64,000 nucleotides of DNA from Alcaligenaceae bacterium. GTDB lineage: Bacteria; Pseudomonadota; Gammaproteobacteria; Burkholderiales; Burkholderiaceae_B. Under the pieces are notes generated by a model, which made no database searches, was not told the DNA's origin, and saw nothing but the letters and a program-made list of their open reading frames with translations. Below, piece after piece: positions 27,419 to 36,965 of this stretch. The translations under genes and the position numbers were made by a program. The stretch is from the NCBI GenBank assembly GCA_013416435.1, contig JACCEN010000016.1, positions 57,914-121,913 of the forward strand, in the 5' to 3' direction. Position 1 is the stretch's first letter; the number at the start of each line of letters is the position of its first letter.

Positions 27419-27697
27419 ATGATCCATCGCACCGACTGGATAGAAGACTTTCAGAAGAATATTTCTGAACTCATCGCCAAGAGCCCGGCAGCCGACATCG
27501 AGCGCAATGTGAAAGCCATGATGGCGCAAACATTCTCGCGGCTGGAGCTGGTCACGCGGGAAGAGTTCGACGTGCAGGCGCAATTGCTCGAGCGCGCCCT
27601 GGCCCGCATTACCGCGCTGGAATCCCGTGTCCAGGCGCTCGAAGGCAGGCCCGACACGCCTTTGCAGGCGGGGCCGGCCGCCACCGGCACCGAATAG
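27419..27697 (+). CDS. ubiK: Ubiquinone biosynthesis accessory factor UbiK (BMFP)
   Basis: A 92-residue protein with the UbiK/BMFP pattern: an amphipathic N-terminal helix and a C-terminal coiled coil, including RLELVTREEFDVQAQLLERA. UbiK helps the UbiJ-centred ubiquinone assembly under aerobic conditions. Start 27419 is chosen because GAGGGAGATAGCC precedes it. It lies upstream of comM, a common neighbour pair. Confidence 0.88.
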   Translation: MIHRTDWIEDFQKNISELIAKSPAADIERNVKAMMAQTFSRLELVTREEFDVQAQLLERALARITALESRVQALEGRPDTPLQAGPAATGTE

Positions 27698-27817
27698 GGC
27701 CGATCGCCGTAGCTTTACGCATGGACCGGAGCATCGCGAACGCGTATCGCGGGCTGTATGACGGTTCCATAATCATGCGTGGCGCCATATTCAATGGCGC
27801 ATCGCATGAGGTCATCC

Positions 27818-29326
27818 ATGTCCATTGCCATATTGGCCAGCCGGGCGCTGTACGGCATGCAGGCGCCGCCCGTGCGGGTCGAGGTGCACGTCGGTCCGGG
27901 CCTGCCCGCCTTCCATCTGGTTGGGTTGCCCAACGCGGGAGTACGTGAAAGCCGCGAGCGCGTTCGTTCCGCCATCATAAACAGTGGTTACGAATTCCCC
28001 CATGGCCGTATTACCGCGAATCTTGCGCCGGCTGATCTGCCCAAGGAATCCGGGCGGTTCGATCTTCCAATCGCGCTGGGTGTGCTGCTGGCATCGGGTC
28101 AAATCCCGATGCGTGCCGGCTCCCCGGACTTGCGCATCCATGTATTCGCCGGCGAGCTGTCCCTGACAGGCGCCATCGTTCCGGTGAACGCCCCGATCGC
28201 CATCGCCCTGGAGGTCGCGCGTGGTTCGCCGGACACCGTGCTGGTCCTGCCGCAAGGCTGCGCGCAAATGGCGGCGCGGGTACCCGGATTGCAGGTGCTG
28301 GCGGTGTCGACGCTGGCCGAGCTTGCCGCCTACTTCAGCGGGGACGGCGAACTCGATCCCGTTCAGCCGATGCCGTGGTCGGACGCGTCCGAAGCGGAAT
28401 TATGCCTGTCCGAGCTGCGCGGGCAACTGCAGGCCCGCCGGGCACTGGAAGTCGCGGCGGCGGGCGGCCACAGCCTGCTGCTTTGCGGGCCGCCGGGCAC
28501 GGGCAAGAGCATGCTTGCGCATCGGCTGCCCGGTGTGCTTCCCCGGCTGACCATGGAACATGCGCTCGAAGTGTGCGCACTTGCCAGCCTGACTGGCAAC
28601 AAGGCGCCATTGAGCGACCATCCGCCATTCCGAGCTCCGCATCACTCCGCTTCGGGGCCTGCGCTGGTCGGCGGTGGCAGCCATCCCAGGCCGGGCGAGA
28701 TCAGCCTGGCCCATCATGGTGTTTTATTCCTGGATGAGCTGCCCGAATTCCAGCGTGGAGTTCTTGAAACCTTGCGTGAGCCGCTCGAAACGGGGCGAGT
28801 GGCCATCGCGCGGGCGGCACGTACGCTGGTGTTCCCGGCAGACTTCCAACTGGTGGCCGCGATGAATCCTTGTCCTTGCGGTTGGCTTGGTCATCTTCGC
28901 AAGCCATGTCGTTGCACACCGGACCAGGTCGCGGCCTATCGCAGCCGCTTGTCGGGGCCTCTACTGGACCGCGTGGACTTGCAGATCAACCTGCCTGCCG
29001 CCACCGGCGACTGGATGGATTCGCCGCCGGGCGAAGCCTCGAGTTGCGTGCGCACGCGCGTCCAGCGATGCCGTCAGCGCCAGCATGCCCGGCAGGCTTG
29101 CGTCAATGCCAAGCTGGGCGTGGGTCAATTACAGATGCATTGCCGCCTGGATCAGGGCGCGGAACGCTTGCTGCGCGAAGGGATGCAGCGTTGGGACTGG
29201 TCGGCCAGGGTCGTGCACCGGGTCCTTCGGGTGGCACGGACCTTGGCCGACCTTGCGGAGCAGGATCAGATTCTGGCCGTCCATGTGGGCGAGGCCATCC
29301 AGTATCGGCAACCCTGGGCTCTCTGA
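27818..29326 (+). CDS. comM: ComM/YifB-family Mg-chelatase-like AAA+ ATPase
   Basis: About 502 residues: an N-terminal Lon-protease-like domain (VEVHVGPGLPAFHLVGL), a Mg-chelatase AAA+ core with Walker A GPPGTGKSMLAHRL and Walker B VLFLDELPEF, and a C-terminal Mg-chelatase domain. ComM is a hexameric helicase aiding branch migration during natural transformation in other bacteria. The ATG at 27818 fits the family N-terminus MSIAILASRALYGMQAP. Confidence 0.94.
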   Translation: MSIAILASRALYGMQAPPVRVEVHVGPGLPAFHLVGLPNAGVRESRERVRSAIINSGYEFPHGRITANLAPADLPKESGRFDLPIALGVLLASGQIPMRAGSPDLRIHVFAGELSLTGAIVPVNAPIAIALEVARGSPDTVLVLPQGCAQMAARVPGLQVLAVSTLAELAAYFSGDGELDPVQPMPWSDASEAELCLSELRGQLQARRALEVAAAGGHSLLLCGPPGTGKSMLAHRLPGVLPRLTMEHALEVCALASLTGNKAPLSDHPPFRAPHHSASGPALVGGGSHPRPGEISLAHHGVLFLDELPEFQRGVLETLREPLETGRVAIARAARTLVFPADFQLVAAMNPCPCGWLGHLRKPCRCTPDQVAAYRSRLSGPLLDRVDLQINLPAATGDWMDSPPGEASSCVRTRVQRCRQRQHARQACVNAKLGVGQLQMHCRLDQGAERLLREGMQRWDWSARVVHRVLRVARTLADLAEQDQILAVHVGEAIQYRQPWAL

Positions 29327-29347
29327 TGAACGCCTCCTTGGATTGTT

Positions 29348-29461
29348 GGGGTCAGACCCCGTACGGGGTCTGACCCCGCTCGGCAGATCACCCTGTGTTG
29401 GGGTCAGACCCCGAATGGGGTCTGACCCCCGGAAGATGGACCCCGTACGGGGTCTGACCCC
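29348..29461. repeat. GGGGTC palindromes between comM and torF-like gene
   Basis: Canonical units at 29348-29377 and 29400-29429, and a unit at 29439-29461 lacking the outer part of its left arm. They start 21 bp after the comM stop. Confidence 0.88.
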
Positions 29462-29624
29462 ATTCGGTCAAATGCACCGCGACGCGCCCCATCCGGGGCG
29501 AATGCATGCTCGGCGCACCATCATGGATCGCCGAAGGCATGGCAGGGCGGCTTGAAACTGGCATGGGCTTTGCGTTTGGAAACATATCCGTCGTTTCCAT
29601 TCACGCTCCTCAAGGAGAGTCTCC

Positions 29625-30386
29625 ATGCTTCGATTCAGTGCCGTTTCCATGATTTTGCTGGGTTCCGGTTTGGCGCAGGCCCATGCGCAGCAAACCGCCG
29701 CCCCTTCATCGCCTTCCGCCTTCAGCGTGAGCGCCAATCTGTCCATCGCGAGCCAATACCGCTACCGCGGAATCATGCAGACCAACAACCAGCCGGCGAT
29801 ACAGGGCGGGTTCGATATTGAGCACGAAAGCGGATTTTATCTGGGCAACTGGAACTCCAGCATCAGTTGGCTCTCCGATTCTGATCCGGATGTGTCGTCG
29901 GCGGTCGAAATGGATTTCTACGGAGGCTACAAGTTCCCGCTCAGCGAGCAGTTCTCGGTGGATCTGGGTGCCATCCATTATCGCTACCCCGGAAGCTATC
30001 CGGACGGCTATACCAAGCCCCATACGACCGAGCTGTATCTGGGCTTGGGATATGGGCCGGTGACCTTCAAATATTCCCATGCCGTCACCAATCTGTTCGG
30101 TGTCGCGGATTCTCGCAACAGCCAGTACTACGATCTGAGCGGAAGCTTCGAGACCGGGCTCTGGGGGCTGACGCTGGATGCGCACGTGGGCTATCAGAAA
30201 GTCCGGAACCTGGAAGACGGGTCTTATACGGACTGGTCCCTGGGCGTTACCAAGGATTGGGGAGCCGGCTTTTCAACCAGCATCGCCTACGTGGACACCA
30301 ACGCCAACCGCGACCTCTACACAAACAGCAGGGGAAAATACATGGGCCGGTCCGCCGTGGTGTTGAACCTGTCCAAGGCGTTCTAA
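29625..30386 (+). CDS. TorF-type putative outer-membrane porin
   Basis: A 253-residue protein with a signal peptide (AQAHA|QQ region) and an all-beta barrel pattern: alternating aromatic strands, ending in a terminal aromatic (LNLSKAF), typical for outer-membrane insertion. It matches the conserved Gcw_chp/TorF family (SANLSIASQYRYRGI ... AIQGGFDIEH). Relatives are often coupled to glnK/amtB, which are near here but on the other strand. Substrate unknown. RBS CAAGGAGAG precedes the ATG. Confidence 0.85.
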   Translation: MLRFSAVSMILLGSGLAQAHAQQTAAPSSPSAFSVSANLSIASQYRYRGIMQTNNQPAIQGGFDIEHESGFYLGNWNSSISWLSDSDPDVSSAVEMDFYGGYKFPLSEQFSVDLGAIHYRYPGSYPDGYTKPHTTELYLGLGYGPVTFKYSHAVTNLFGVADSRNSQYYDLSGSFETGLWGLTLDAHVGYQKVRNLEDGSYTDWSLGVTKDWGAGFSTSIAYVDTNANRDLYTNSRGKYMGRSAVVLNLSKAF

Positions 30387-30394
30387 CGGGCGAG

Positions 30395-30424
30395 GGGGTC
30401 AGACCCCGCATGGGGTCTGCCCCC
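30395..30424. repeat. GGGGTC palindrome at the torF/rpmI boundary
   Basis: A single unit (loop GCAT, one mismatch in the right arm) starts 8 bp after the porin stop. It marks the junction between the gshB-torF block and the rpmI ribosomal cluster. Confidence 0.88.
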
Positions 30425-30435
30425 CTCGCCGCATT

Positions 30436-30464
30436 AGACAAAGCTTTAAATTCCGTCGTATAAT
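30436..30464 (+). promoter_or_regulatory. Promoter of rpmI-rplT and its leader
   Basis: A perfect TATAAT at 30459-30464 with a TTAGACAA stretch upstream (AGACAA 17 bp away). The leader runs to 30637 (about 170 nt) and holds a CTTGC-TGCG-GCAAG hairpin (30521-30534) and a possible long-range pairing TGCTGG/CCAGCA (about 30545-30595). L20 autoregulation of such leaders is known in other bacteria; here it is only inferred. Confidence 0.6.
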
Positions 30465-30637
30465 CAAGGGCTTTTCCTAGAAACGTTCATCGTTACTGGA
30501 AAGCTCATGGCCAGTAGGGTCTTGCTGCGGCAAGCGTCGGGATTTTGCTGGTTCAATCAATAAGTGGATTTTGGGTCGTGCAAGCGTTGCCAGCAGGTTT
30601 GGCGGCCACCCGGGTTCACCAATCACAGAGTTACATC

Positions 30638-30835
30638 ATGCCTAAGATGAAAACCAAAAAAGGCGCCGCAAAGCGCTTTAAGGTTCGTGGTAGTGGTTCC
30701 ATCAAGCGGGGCCAGGCGTTCAAGCGCCACATCCTCACCAAGAAAACAACCAAGAACAAGCGCCAACTGCGCGGTTCTGCCGCTGTGCACGATTCAGACG
30801 TCGCATCGGTCAAGGCAATGTTGCCTTTCGCTTGA
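30638..30835 (+). CDS. rpmI: Ribosomal protein bL35
   Basis: A 65-residue bL35 starting [20 protein letters not shown], full length. The frame is open upstream to 30545 but those codons are leader RNA. It precedes rplT by 16 bp, the universal order. Confidence 0.98.
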   Translation: MPKMKTKKGAAKRFKVRGSGSIKRGQAFKRHILTKKTTKNKRQLRGSAAVHDSDVASVKAMLPFA

Positions 30836-30851
30836 TTAACGGAGATCTACT

Positions 30852-31211
30852 ATGCCACGCGTAAAACGCGGCGTTACCGCTCGCGCCCGCCACAAAAAAG
30901 TCATCAAAGCTGCCAAAGGCTATCGCGGCCGCCGCGGTAATGTCTTTCGCATCGCCAAACAGGCGGTCATGCGCGCAGGGCAATATGCCTACCGCGACCG
31001 CCGCAACAAGAAGCGCACCTTCCGCGCCTTGTGGATCACCCGTATCAACGCGGCATGCCGCGAACTGGGTATCACATACAGTGTGTTCATCGCAGGCACG
31101 AAGAAAGCCTCGATCGAACTGGATCGCAAAGTGTTGGCCGACATGGCCGTCAACGATAAGGCCGGCTTTGCAGCCGTAGTTGCGCAAGCCAAGTCCGCTT
31201 TGGCAGCCTGA
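30852..31211 (+). CDS. rplT: Ribosomal protein bL20
   Basis: A 119-residue bL20 ([20 protein letters not shown]), needed early in 50S assembly and the known autorepressor of rpmI-rplT operons in model bacteria. RBS GGAGATCTACT precedes it. Confidence 0.98.
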   Translation: MPRVKRGVTARARHKKVIKAAKGYRGRRGNVFRIAKQAVMRAGQYAYRDRRNKKRTFRALWITRINAACRELGITYSVFIAGTKKASIELDRKVLADMAVNDKAGFAAVVAQAKSALAA

Positions 31212-31236
31212 TCGATTTCGATTCTGTATTATTGTG

Positions 31237-31260
31237 AACGGGGCTCTGTCGGGCTCCGTT
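31237..31260 (+). terminator. Terminator/attenuator-like hairpin between rplT and pheS
   Basis: AACGGGGCTC (31237-31246) can pair with GGGCTCCGTT (31251-31260), 10 bp with two G-U pairs and loop TGTC, followed by TGCATTT. It ends 20 bp before the pheS ATG. The weak T run suggests partial termination. No phenylalanine-rich leader peptide was seen in the short gap. Confidence 0.45.
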
Positions 31261-31280
31261 TGCATTTGGAAAAGCGATAT

Positions 31281-32303
31281 ATGACTTCTTCAGTGGATGA
31301 CCTGATCGTTCAGGCAAAAGAACAGTTCGCCCAGGCGGGCGATGCGGCCGCCCTCGAAAACGCCAAGGCCCGCTTTCTTGGAAAGCAGGGCGCCCTGACG
31401 GCGATGATGAAAGGGCTGGCGCAGTTGGCGCCCGAACAAAAAAAGGCGGAAGGCGCCCGGATCAACCAACTGAAGCAGCAAGTCGAAAACCTGCTCAACG
31501 AGCGCCGCGCCGAGTTGGCGCAGGCCCAGCTCGATCGGCGCCTGGCGTCCGAAACCATCGACGTCACCTTGCCCGGACGCGGTCGCGGAATCGGCGGGAT
31601 ACACCCGGTCATCCAGACTTGGCAGCGTGTCGAGGCCATCTTCCGGTCCATCGGTTTCGACGTGGCCGACGGCCCCGAGATCGAGAACGACTGGACCAAT
31701 TTCACTGCCTTGAACAACCCGGAGAACCATCCGGCGCGTTCCATGCAGGACACTTTCTACGTGGACATGCAAGACGCCCAGGGCCTGCCCCTGCTGCTGC
31801 GCACCCACACCAGCCCGATGCAGGTGCGCTATGCGCGCATGAACCAGCCGCCGATCAAGGTCATTGCTCCGGGGCGCACCTATCGCGTCGACAGCGATGC
31901 CACGCATTCGCCCATGTTCCACCAAGTCGAAGGGCTGTGGATCGCGGAAGACATTTCCTTCGCTGATCTCAAGGGGGTCTATACGGATTTCCTGCGCGAG
32001 TTCTTCGAAACGGACGATCTGTCGGTGCGTTTCCGGCCGTCCTTCTTCCCCTTCACCGAGCCCTCGGCCGAGATCGACATGATGTTCACCTCGGGCCCCA
32101 ACCAGGGGCGCTGGCTGGAAATTTCCGGTTCGGGCCAGGTGCATCCGCAAGTCGTGCGCAATTTCGGGCTGGATCCCGAACGCTATATCGGCTTTGCTTT
32201 CGGCTCCGGCCTTGAGCGGCTGACCATGCTGCGCTACGGCGTGAACGACCTGCGCCAGTTTTTCGAAGGCGATCTGCGCTTCCTGCGCCAGTTCAACCGA
32301 TAG
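31281..32303 (+). CDS. pheS: Phenylalanyl-tRNA synthetase alpha subunit
   Basis: About 340 residues. An N-terminal coiled coil, then the class II catalytic core with [28 protein letters not shown] and the ATP-site [15 protein letters not shown]. It forms an alpha2-beta2 enzyme with PheT. The start at 31281 ([20 protein letters not shown]) fits the family better than the upstream in-frame codon at 31260. Confidence 0.98.
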   Translation: MTSSVDDLIVQAKEQFAQAGDAAALENAKARFLGKQGALTAMMKGLAQLAPEQKKAEGARINQLKQQVENLLNERRAELAQAQLDRRLASETIDVTLPGRGRGIGGIHPVIQTWQRVEAIFRSIGFDVADGPEIENDWTNFTALNNPENHPARSMQDTFYVDMQDAQGLPLLLRTHTSPMQVRYARMNQPPIKVIAPGRTYRVDSDATHSPMFHQVEGLWIAEDISFADLKGVYTDFLREFFETDDLSVRFRPSFFPFTEPSAEIDMMFTSGPNQGRWLEISGSGQVHPQVVRNFGLDPERYIGFAFGSGLERLTMLRYGVNDLRQFFEGDLRFLRQFNR

Positions 32304-32371
32304 GGCCAGTGCCGCCTACTTTTTAGCGTTAACAGGCCTAGTCCTCCGACACCGAATCCGACGAGTAAATT

Positions 32372-34783
32372 ATGCTATTTCCAGAATCGTGGCTGCGCGC
32401 TTTTGCCAATCCGGACCTCGATACCGATGCCCTCGCGCACCGTCTCACCATGGCGGGCCTGGAGGTCGAGGGCACGACGCCCGCGGCGCCTCCATTCAGC
32501 GGCGTCGTGGTGGCCCACATCAAAGAAATCGCCCCGCATCCCAATGCGGACAAGCTCAGGGTCTGCCAAGTGGACGACGGCTCGGGCGCCTTGCTGCAGG
32601 TCGTATGCGGCGCACCCAATGCGGCGGCCGGCATCAAGGTGCCGCTGGCGCGCGTGGGCGCGGAACTGCCCGGTGGAATGAAAATCGGCACGGCCAAGAT
32701 GCGCGGCGTCGAATCTGCCGGCATGCTGTGTTCGGCGCGCGAATTGGGGCTGTCGCAGGATCATGCCGGCCTGCTGGTGCTTGGCGATGATGCTCCCGTT
32801 GGCACGTCGCTTCGCGATGCGCTCGACCTGGACGACACGGTGTTCGAGCTCAAGCTGACGCCGAATCGCGCGGACTGCCTGTCCATCCTGGGCGTGGCGC
32901 GCGAAGTCTCCGCATTGACCGGGGCGCCGCTGTCTTTGCCGCGCTTCGATCCCGTTCCCGTCACCTTGCAGGATCGGCTGCCCGTCGATATCCAGGCGCC
33001 GGACTTGTGCGGGCGCTTTTGCGGCAGAATCATCCGCGGCGTGAACGCCAGGGCCCAGACGCCGGCATGGATGAAATCGCGCCTTGAGCGCGCCGGCCAA
33101 CGCTCGGTTTCCGCGCTGGTGGATATCTCCAACTACGTCATGCTGGAACTGGGGCGTCCCACGCACGTATTCGACCTGCAGCGCATACAGGGCGGCCTGA
33201 CGGTCCGCTGGGCGCGCGAGGGCGAGCGCCTGGAGCTCCTGAGCGGCCAGTTCGTCGACCTCGCGCCGGACGTCGGCGTCATCTGCGCGGGCGATGTCGT
33301 CGAGAGCATGGCGGGCATCATGGGCGGCGAGGCCACCGCCGTCACACTGGACACCACAGACGTATATCTGGAAGGCGCCTTCTGGTGGCCCGAAGCCATC
33401 ATGGGAAGGGCGCGCCGGTACAAGTTCAGCTCCGAAGCCAGCCACCGCTTCGAGCGCGGCGTCGATTTCGCGTCGATCACCGAGCACCTCGAACTCACGA
33501 CCCGCCTGCTGATCGATATCTGCGGCGGCCAGGCCGGCCCGCTGGACGATCAGGTCGTCAATCTTCCGGCGCGCGAGCCGGTCCGGATGCGCCTGGACCG
33601 CTGCCATCGCGTCTTGGGCGTCCCCGTTTCCAGGGACGAGGTCGAGCGTATCTTCACCAGCCTGGGCCTGCCATGCCGGATCGAAGACGGCGATGTGTTC
33701 GTCGTGACCCCGCCTTCGTACCGTTTCGATCTCTTCATCGAAGAAGATCTGATCGAAGAGGTCGCCCGCGTTTACGGCTTCGAGCGCATCCCCGACATTC
33801 CCCCTCGGGCACGCGCCAAGATGCGGATGCAGCCCGAAACCTTGCAGGGGCCGCATGCGTTGCGCGCCCGCCTGGCCGGCCTCGACTATCAGGAAGTCAT
33901 CAACTTTTCCTTTGTCGAGGAAGCCTGGGAACGCGACTACGCCGGCAACACCGACCCCATCCGGCTGGTGAACCCCATCGCCAGCCAGTTGGCGGTCATG
34001 CGCTCCAGCCTGATCGGTGGGCTGGTGGCCAACATTGTCCATAACGCGAACCGCAAGCAAAGCCGTGTGCGGGTCTTCGAACTCGGCCGCGTGTTCACGC
34101 GCGACGCCGGCGTTGTCGATGGCGACCTGGCGGTGGCAGGTGTGAGCCAGCCGCAGTATCTGGCCGCCGCCGCCTGGGGCCCGGCGTTCGACGAGCAGTG
34201 GGGCATCGCTGCCCGGCCCGTGGACTTCTTTGATGTCAAGCGCGACCTGGAAAGCCTGCTTGGCGTGCTAGTGCCCCGCTTGCGCTGCGTTCCCGCTTCT
34301 CATCCGGCGCTTCATCCGGGGCGGTCGGCACGCCTGGAACTCGACGGGCGGCCCATGGGCTGGCTGGGCGAGCTGCATCCTCGCTGGGCTCAGCAGAACG
34401 ACCTGCCGCACTCCCCGGTGGTATTCGAGGTCGATGTCGAGGCCATTTCGACCGTGCCCCTGCCCGTTCCAACCGAGGTCTCGCGGCAGCCGGTGGTCAT
34501 TCGCGACCTGGCCGTATGGGCGCCCGATAGCGTCTCTTATCAGGATTTGTTCGGTACACTTACCCGTACGATTCAAACTAATGCTAATCTTGGTATCGTC
34601 AAAGACATCAGACTGTTCGACGTCTGGCGTGACAAGTCCGCCCAAAACCCAGAGAAAAGCATGGCTTTCCGCTTCTGGCTCCAGGATCGCGAAGCCACGC
34701 TCGACGACGCCACCGTCGAACAGTGCATTTCATTGCTGCTTGAAGCGCTGGTGGGCGCCCACGGCGTGCGCCTGCGCACTTGA
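32372..34783 (+). CDS. pheT: Phenylalanyl-tRNA synthetase beta subunit
   Basis: An 803-residue PheT, usual length. Domains: N-terminal tRNA-binding (EMAP/OB) fold at about 40-150 ([15 protein letters not shown]), B3/B4 editing domain, B5 domains, and the C-terminal anticodon-binding FDX-ACB domain. It follows pheS by 68 bp and precedes ihfA by 15 bp. Confidence 0.98.
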   Translation: MLFPESWLRAFANPDLDTDALAHRLTMAGLEVEGTTPAAPPFSGVVVAHIKEIAPHPNADKLRVCQVDDGSGALLQVVCGAPNAAAGIKVPLARVGAELPGGMKIGTAKMRGVESAGMLCSARELGLSQDHAGLLVLGDDAPVGTSLRDALDLDDTVFELKLTPNRADCLSILGVAREVSALTGAPLSLPRFDPVPVTLQDRLPVDIQAPDLCGRFCGRIIRGVNARAQTPAWMKSRLERAGQRSVSALVDISNYVMLELGRPTHVFDLQRIQGGLTVRWAREGERLELLSGQFVDLAPDVGVICAGDVVESMAGIMGGEATAVTLDTTDVYLEGAFWWPEAIMGRARRYKFSSEASHRFERGVDFASITEHLELTTRLLIDICGGQAGPLDDQVVNLPAREPVRMRLDRCHRVLGVPVSRDEVERIFTSLGLPCRIEDGDVFVVTPPSYRFDLFIEEDLIEEVARVYGFERIPDIPPRARAKMRMQPETLQGPHALRARLAGLDYQEVINFSFVEEAWERDYAGNTDPIRLVNPIASQLAVMRSSLIGGLVANIVHNANRKQSRVRVFELGRVFTRDAGVVDGDLAVAGVSQPQYLAAAAWGPAFDEQWGIAARPVDFFDVKRDLESLLGVLVPRLRCVPASHPALHPGRSARLELDGRPMGWLGELHPRWAQQNDLPHSPVVFEVDVEAISTVPLPVPTEVSRQPVVIRDLAVWAPDSVSYQDLFGTLTRTIQTNANLGIVKDIRLFDVWRDKSAQNPEKSMAFRFWLQDREATLDDATVEQCISLLLEALVGAHGVRLRT

Positions 34784-34798
34784 GGAGCTCGATTGATT

Positions 34799-35119
34799 AT
34801 GAATCCGGATCGTACCCTGACCAAAGCAGAGCTGGCTGAGCTTCTGTTCGACCGCGTAGGCCTGAACAAGCGCGAAGCCAAGGACATCGTCGATACCTTC
34901 TTCGAGGAAATTCGCGAATCGCTTGCCCGCGGCATCGAAGTCAAGCTGTCCGGCTTCGGAAATTTCCAGGTCCGCGACAAGCCTCCCCGTCCGGGACGCA
35001 ATCCCAAGACAGGCGAAGTCATACCCATCGCAGCGCGCCGCGTCGTGACTTTCCATGCCAGCCAGAAGCTCAAGAGCGTGGTGGAAACGGCCGGAAGGGC
35101 ACCCACAGACACTGAATGA
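34799..35119 (+). CDS. ihfA: Integration host factor alpha subunit
   Basis: About 106 residues; a DNA-bending HU/IHF fold with the minor-groove beta-arm proline in PGRNPKTGE and the C-terminal [17 protein letters not shown] at 34793 with better spacing to AGGAG is an alternative start adding two residues. IHF would be needed for looping at the sigma-54 glnK promoter in this same window. Confidence 0.97.
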   Translation: MNPDRTLTKAELAELLFDRVGLNKREAKDIVDTFFEEIRESLARGIEVKLSGFGNFQVRDKPPRPGRNPKTGEVIPIAARRVVTFHASQKLKSVVETAGRAPTDTE

Positions 35120-35195
35120 GCAAAGGTCCGGGCGGCGCGCCGGCAAGCCGGTCTCCGTTTTATTCGTAGTCTTTTGAACGGCATACAATCTGCAC

Positions 35196-35621
35196 ATGAG
35201 TACAAGCGAAACTTCCGTTACATTGCCTCCCATTCCTGCCAAGCGCTATTTCACCATCGGTGAAGTCAGCGAACTATGCGGCGTCAAGCCCCATGTCTTA
35301 CGCTACTGGGAGCAGGAGTTCACTCAGCTCAAGCCGGTCAAGCGTCGAGGCAACCGCCGCTATTACCAGCATCATGAAGTGCTGCTCATCCGCCGTATCC
35401 GCGATCTGCTTTACGAACAGGGCTTCACCATCAGCGGAGCCCGGAATCGGCTGGGCGACCTGAATGACGTGCCACGCGATCAGGATGCCGCCGTCCGCTT
35501 GAGCGCGTCCGAACTGCAAGGCTTGCGCGGCGATCTTGCGCAACTGCGCGACATGCTCGGCGAGGCTCTCGAACCGCAACCCTCCAAAGACGCGGGGCAG
35601 GGCGGACTGCAGCTTTCCTGA
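35196..35621 (+). CDS. MerR-family transcriptional regulator
   Basis: A 141-residue protein with a MerR HTH at about 18-60 (YFTIGEVSELCGVKPHVLRY) and no clear effector domain or metal-binding cysteines. It is the conserved small MerR downstream of ihfA in proteobacteria. Targets are unknown. The gap to the next gene (35622-35720) shows no RNA gene. Confidence 0.9.
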   Translation: MSTSETSVTLPPIPAKRYFTIGEVSELCGVKPHVLRYWEQEFTQLKPVKRRGNRRYYQHHEVLLIRRIRDLLYEQGFTISGARNRLGDLNDVPRDQDAAVRLSASELQGLRGDLAQLRDMLGEALEPQPSKDAGQGGLQLS

Positions 35622-35720
35622 GACACAAGTCCCCCATCCGCCGGCGATAAAGTCAACAATCGTCAAGGCCGGCGGAAACGCTTGGACAAACGGGAGCATG
35701 GTACCTAGAGTTGAAGGTAT

Positions 35721-36137
35721 ATGTGTCCTGTATACCGTACTCAAGCGTCCGGCGATTTGAGCGATCAATTGTTGCTGTCGTACGCCAAACAGCTCCTGGC
35801 ATCCAGATTGTCCAATCCTCCCAAGCTGGAAGAGGTCGCCGCCGTGTTCGGCGTAACCAAGTATCGCCTGACGGAAGTCTTCAAGAGTTCACTCGGCCTG
35901 ACGGTGGCCGGATTCCTGCGCGAAGAACGCATGAGGAAGGCTCAGCGTCTGCTGGTCCAGACCTCGCTGGGCCTGGAGTCCATTGCACGCGAGGTGGGCT
36001 TTTCCTGTGCGGCCAACTTCTCGAACGCCTTCCGGGAGTACGTGGGCGTCTGGCCCAGCGAATTCCGGGAAAGCGCGCCGATGGAGGCCCTGACGTCCAT
36101 GCAAGGGGCGGTGCGCTGGACTTCATCCAGGTCCTGA
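35721..36137 (+). CDS. Short AraC-type regulator (DNA-binding domain only)
   Basis: A 138-residue protein that is almost entirely an AraC double HTH domain: LEEVAAVFGVTKYRLTEVFK and SIAREVGFSCAANFSNAFREYVG. The usual N-terminal sensing domain (~150-200 residues) is absent. The 99 bp upstream do not encode it, so either the gene is a naturally short form or an N-terminally truncated relic. It precedes the DUF455 gene by 27 bp. Confidence 0.82.
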   Translation: MCPVYRTQASGDLSDQLLLSYAKQLLASRLSNPPKLEEVAAVFGVTKYRLTEVFKSSLGLTVAGFLREERMRKAQRLLVQTSLGLESIAREVGFSCAANFSNAFREYVGVWPSEFRESAPMEALTSMQGAVRWTSSRS

Positions 36138-36164
36138 ACCACGGCCGGGGGGTAGAATCTCCCC

Positions 36165-36965
36165 ATGCAAAACCATACCTTACGCAATCTTGCCCTGCAG
36201 GCCCTGCTGGCGGCCGATCCGCAATGCAAAGTCCGGGCCGTCGCCCGGCTGTCCGATAACGGGCCGATTGGCGAAGACGAGGTCCTGGAGTGCCGGAACG
36301 GCATTCCGGGACGCCCGGCCCGGCCGCAACTGGTGGAACCGCAGAAGGTCAAGACACGTTCCATGGGCAGCCCCGAGGGCAGGGCGGCGCTGATTCATTC
36401 ACTCGCTCATATCGAGTTCAACGCGATCAACCTGGCCCTGGACATCCTCTGGCGTTTTCCGGGCATGCCCGCGCAGTTCTACCTCGATTGGGCCCGGGTC
36501 GCCCGCGAGGAGGCCCATCACTACAGCCTATTGAGCTCGCATCTGACCGACCTGGGCCATACCTACGGCGACATGCCCGCGCATGACGGCCTGTGGGAAA
36601 TGGCGGAGCGCACGAGCAACGACCTTCTTGCGCGATTGGCGCTTGTGCCTCGCACGCTGGAGGCGCGCGGCCTGGATGCGTCTCCCCTGGTGAGGAACAA
36701 GCTGGCCGGCGCCGGTGATCATGCCGGGGCGCGGATCATCGATATCATCCTCAGGGACGAAATCGGCCATGTATCCATCGGCAATCGCTGGTATCGTTAT
36801 CTATGCGAGCAGCGCGGCCTGGATCCCCTGGCTGAATTCCAGCATCTGGCTGCCGCATATCGGGCGCCGCGCCTGCGCGGGCCGTTCAATCTCGAGGCGC
36901 GGCGCGCCGCGGGATTCACGGAGGACGAACTACAGGTGCTTCAACATGACACTCTCGGTATTTGA
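36165..36965 (+). CDS. DUF455 ferritin-like domain protein
   Basis: A 266-residue protein with the DUF455 pattern and metal-ligand residues in [30 protein letters not shown] and [13 protein letters not shown], typical of a ferritin-like four-helix diiron protein. Biochemical role unknown. Its last 20 bp overlap the sdaA start. Confidence 0.88.
   Translation: MQNHTLRNLALQALLAADPQCKVRAVARLSDNGPIGEDEVLECRNGIPGRPARPQLVEPQKVKTRSMGSPEGRAALIHSLAHIEFNAINLALDILWRFPGMPAQFYLDWARVAREEAHHYSLLSSHLTDLGHTYGDMPAHDGLWEMAERTSNDLLARLALVPRTLEARGLDASPLVRNKLAGAGDHAGARIIDIILRDEIGHVSIGNRWYRYLCEQRGLDPLAEFQHLAAAYRAPRLRGPFNLEARRAAGFTEDELQVLQHDTLGI

Noticed and set aside
30545..30637. N-terminal extension of bL35
   Set aside because: The conserved bL35 N-terminus begins at 30638; upstream codons belong to the leader RNA.
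31212..31280. A phenylalanine leader peptide before pheS
   Set aside because: The only short frame lacks Phe runs; the hairpin alone does not make a pheM-like system.
32375..34060. A 561-codon antisense frame over pheT
   Set aside because: Mirror frame of pheT, no motif.
35622..35720. A tRNA gene after merR, as in some relatives
   Set aside because: No acceptor stem, anticodon loop or TTCGA-type T loop could be assembled on either strand.
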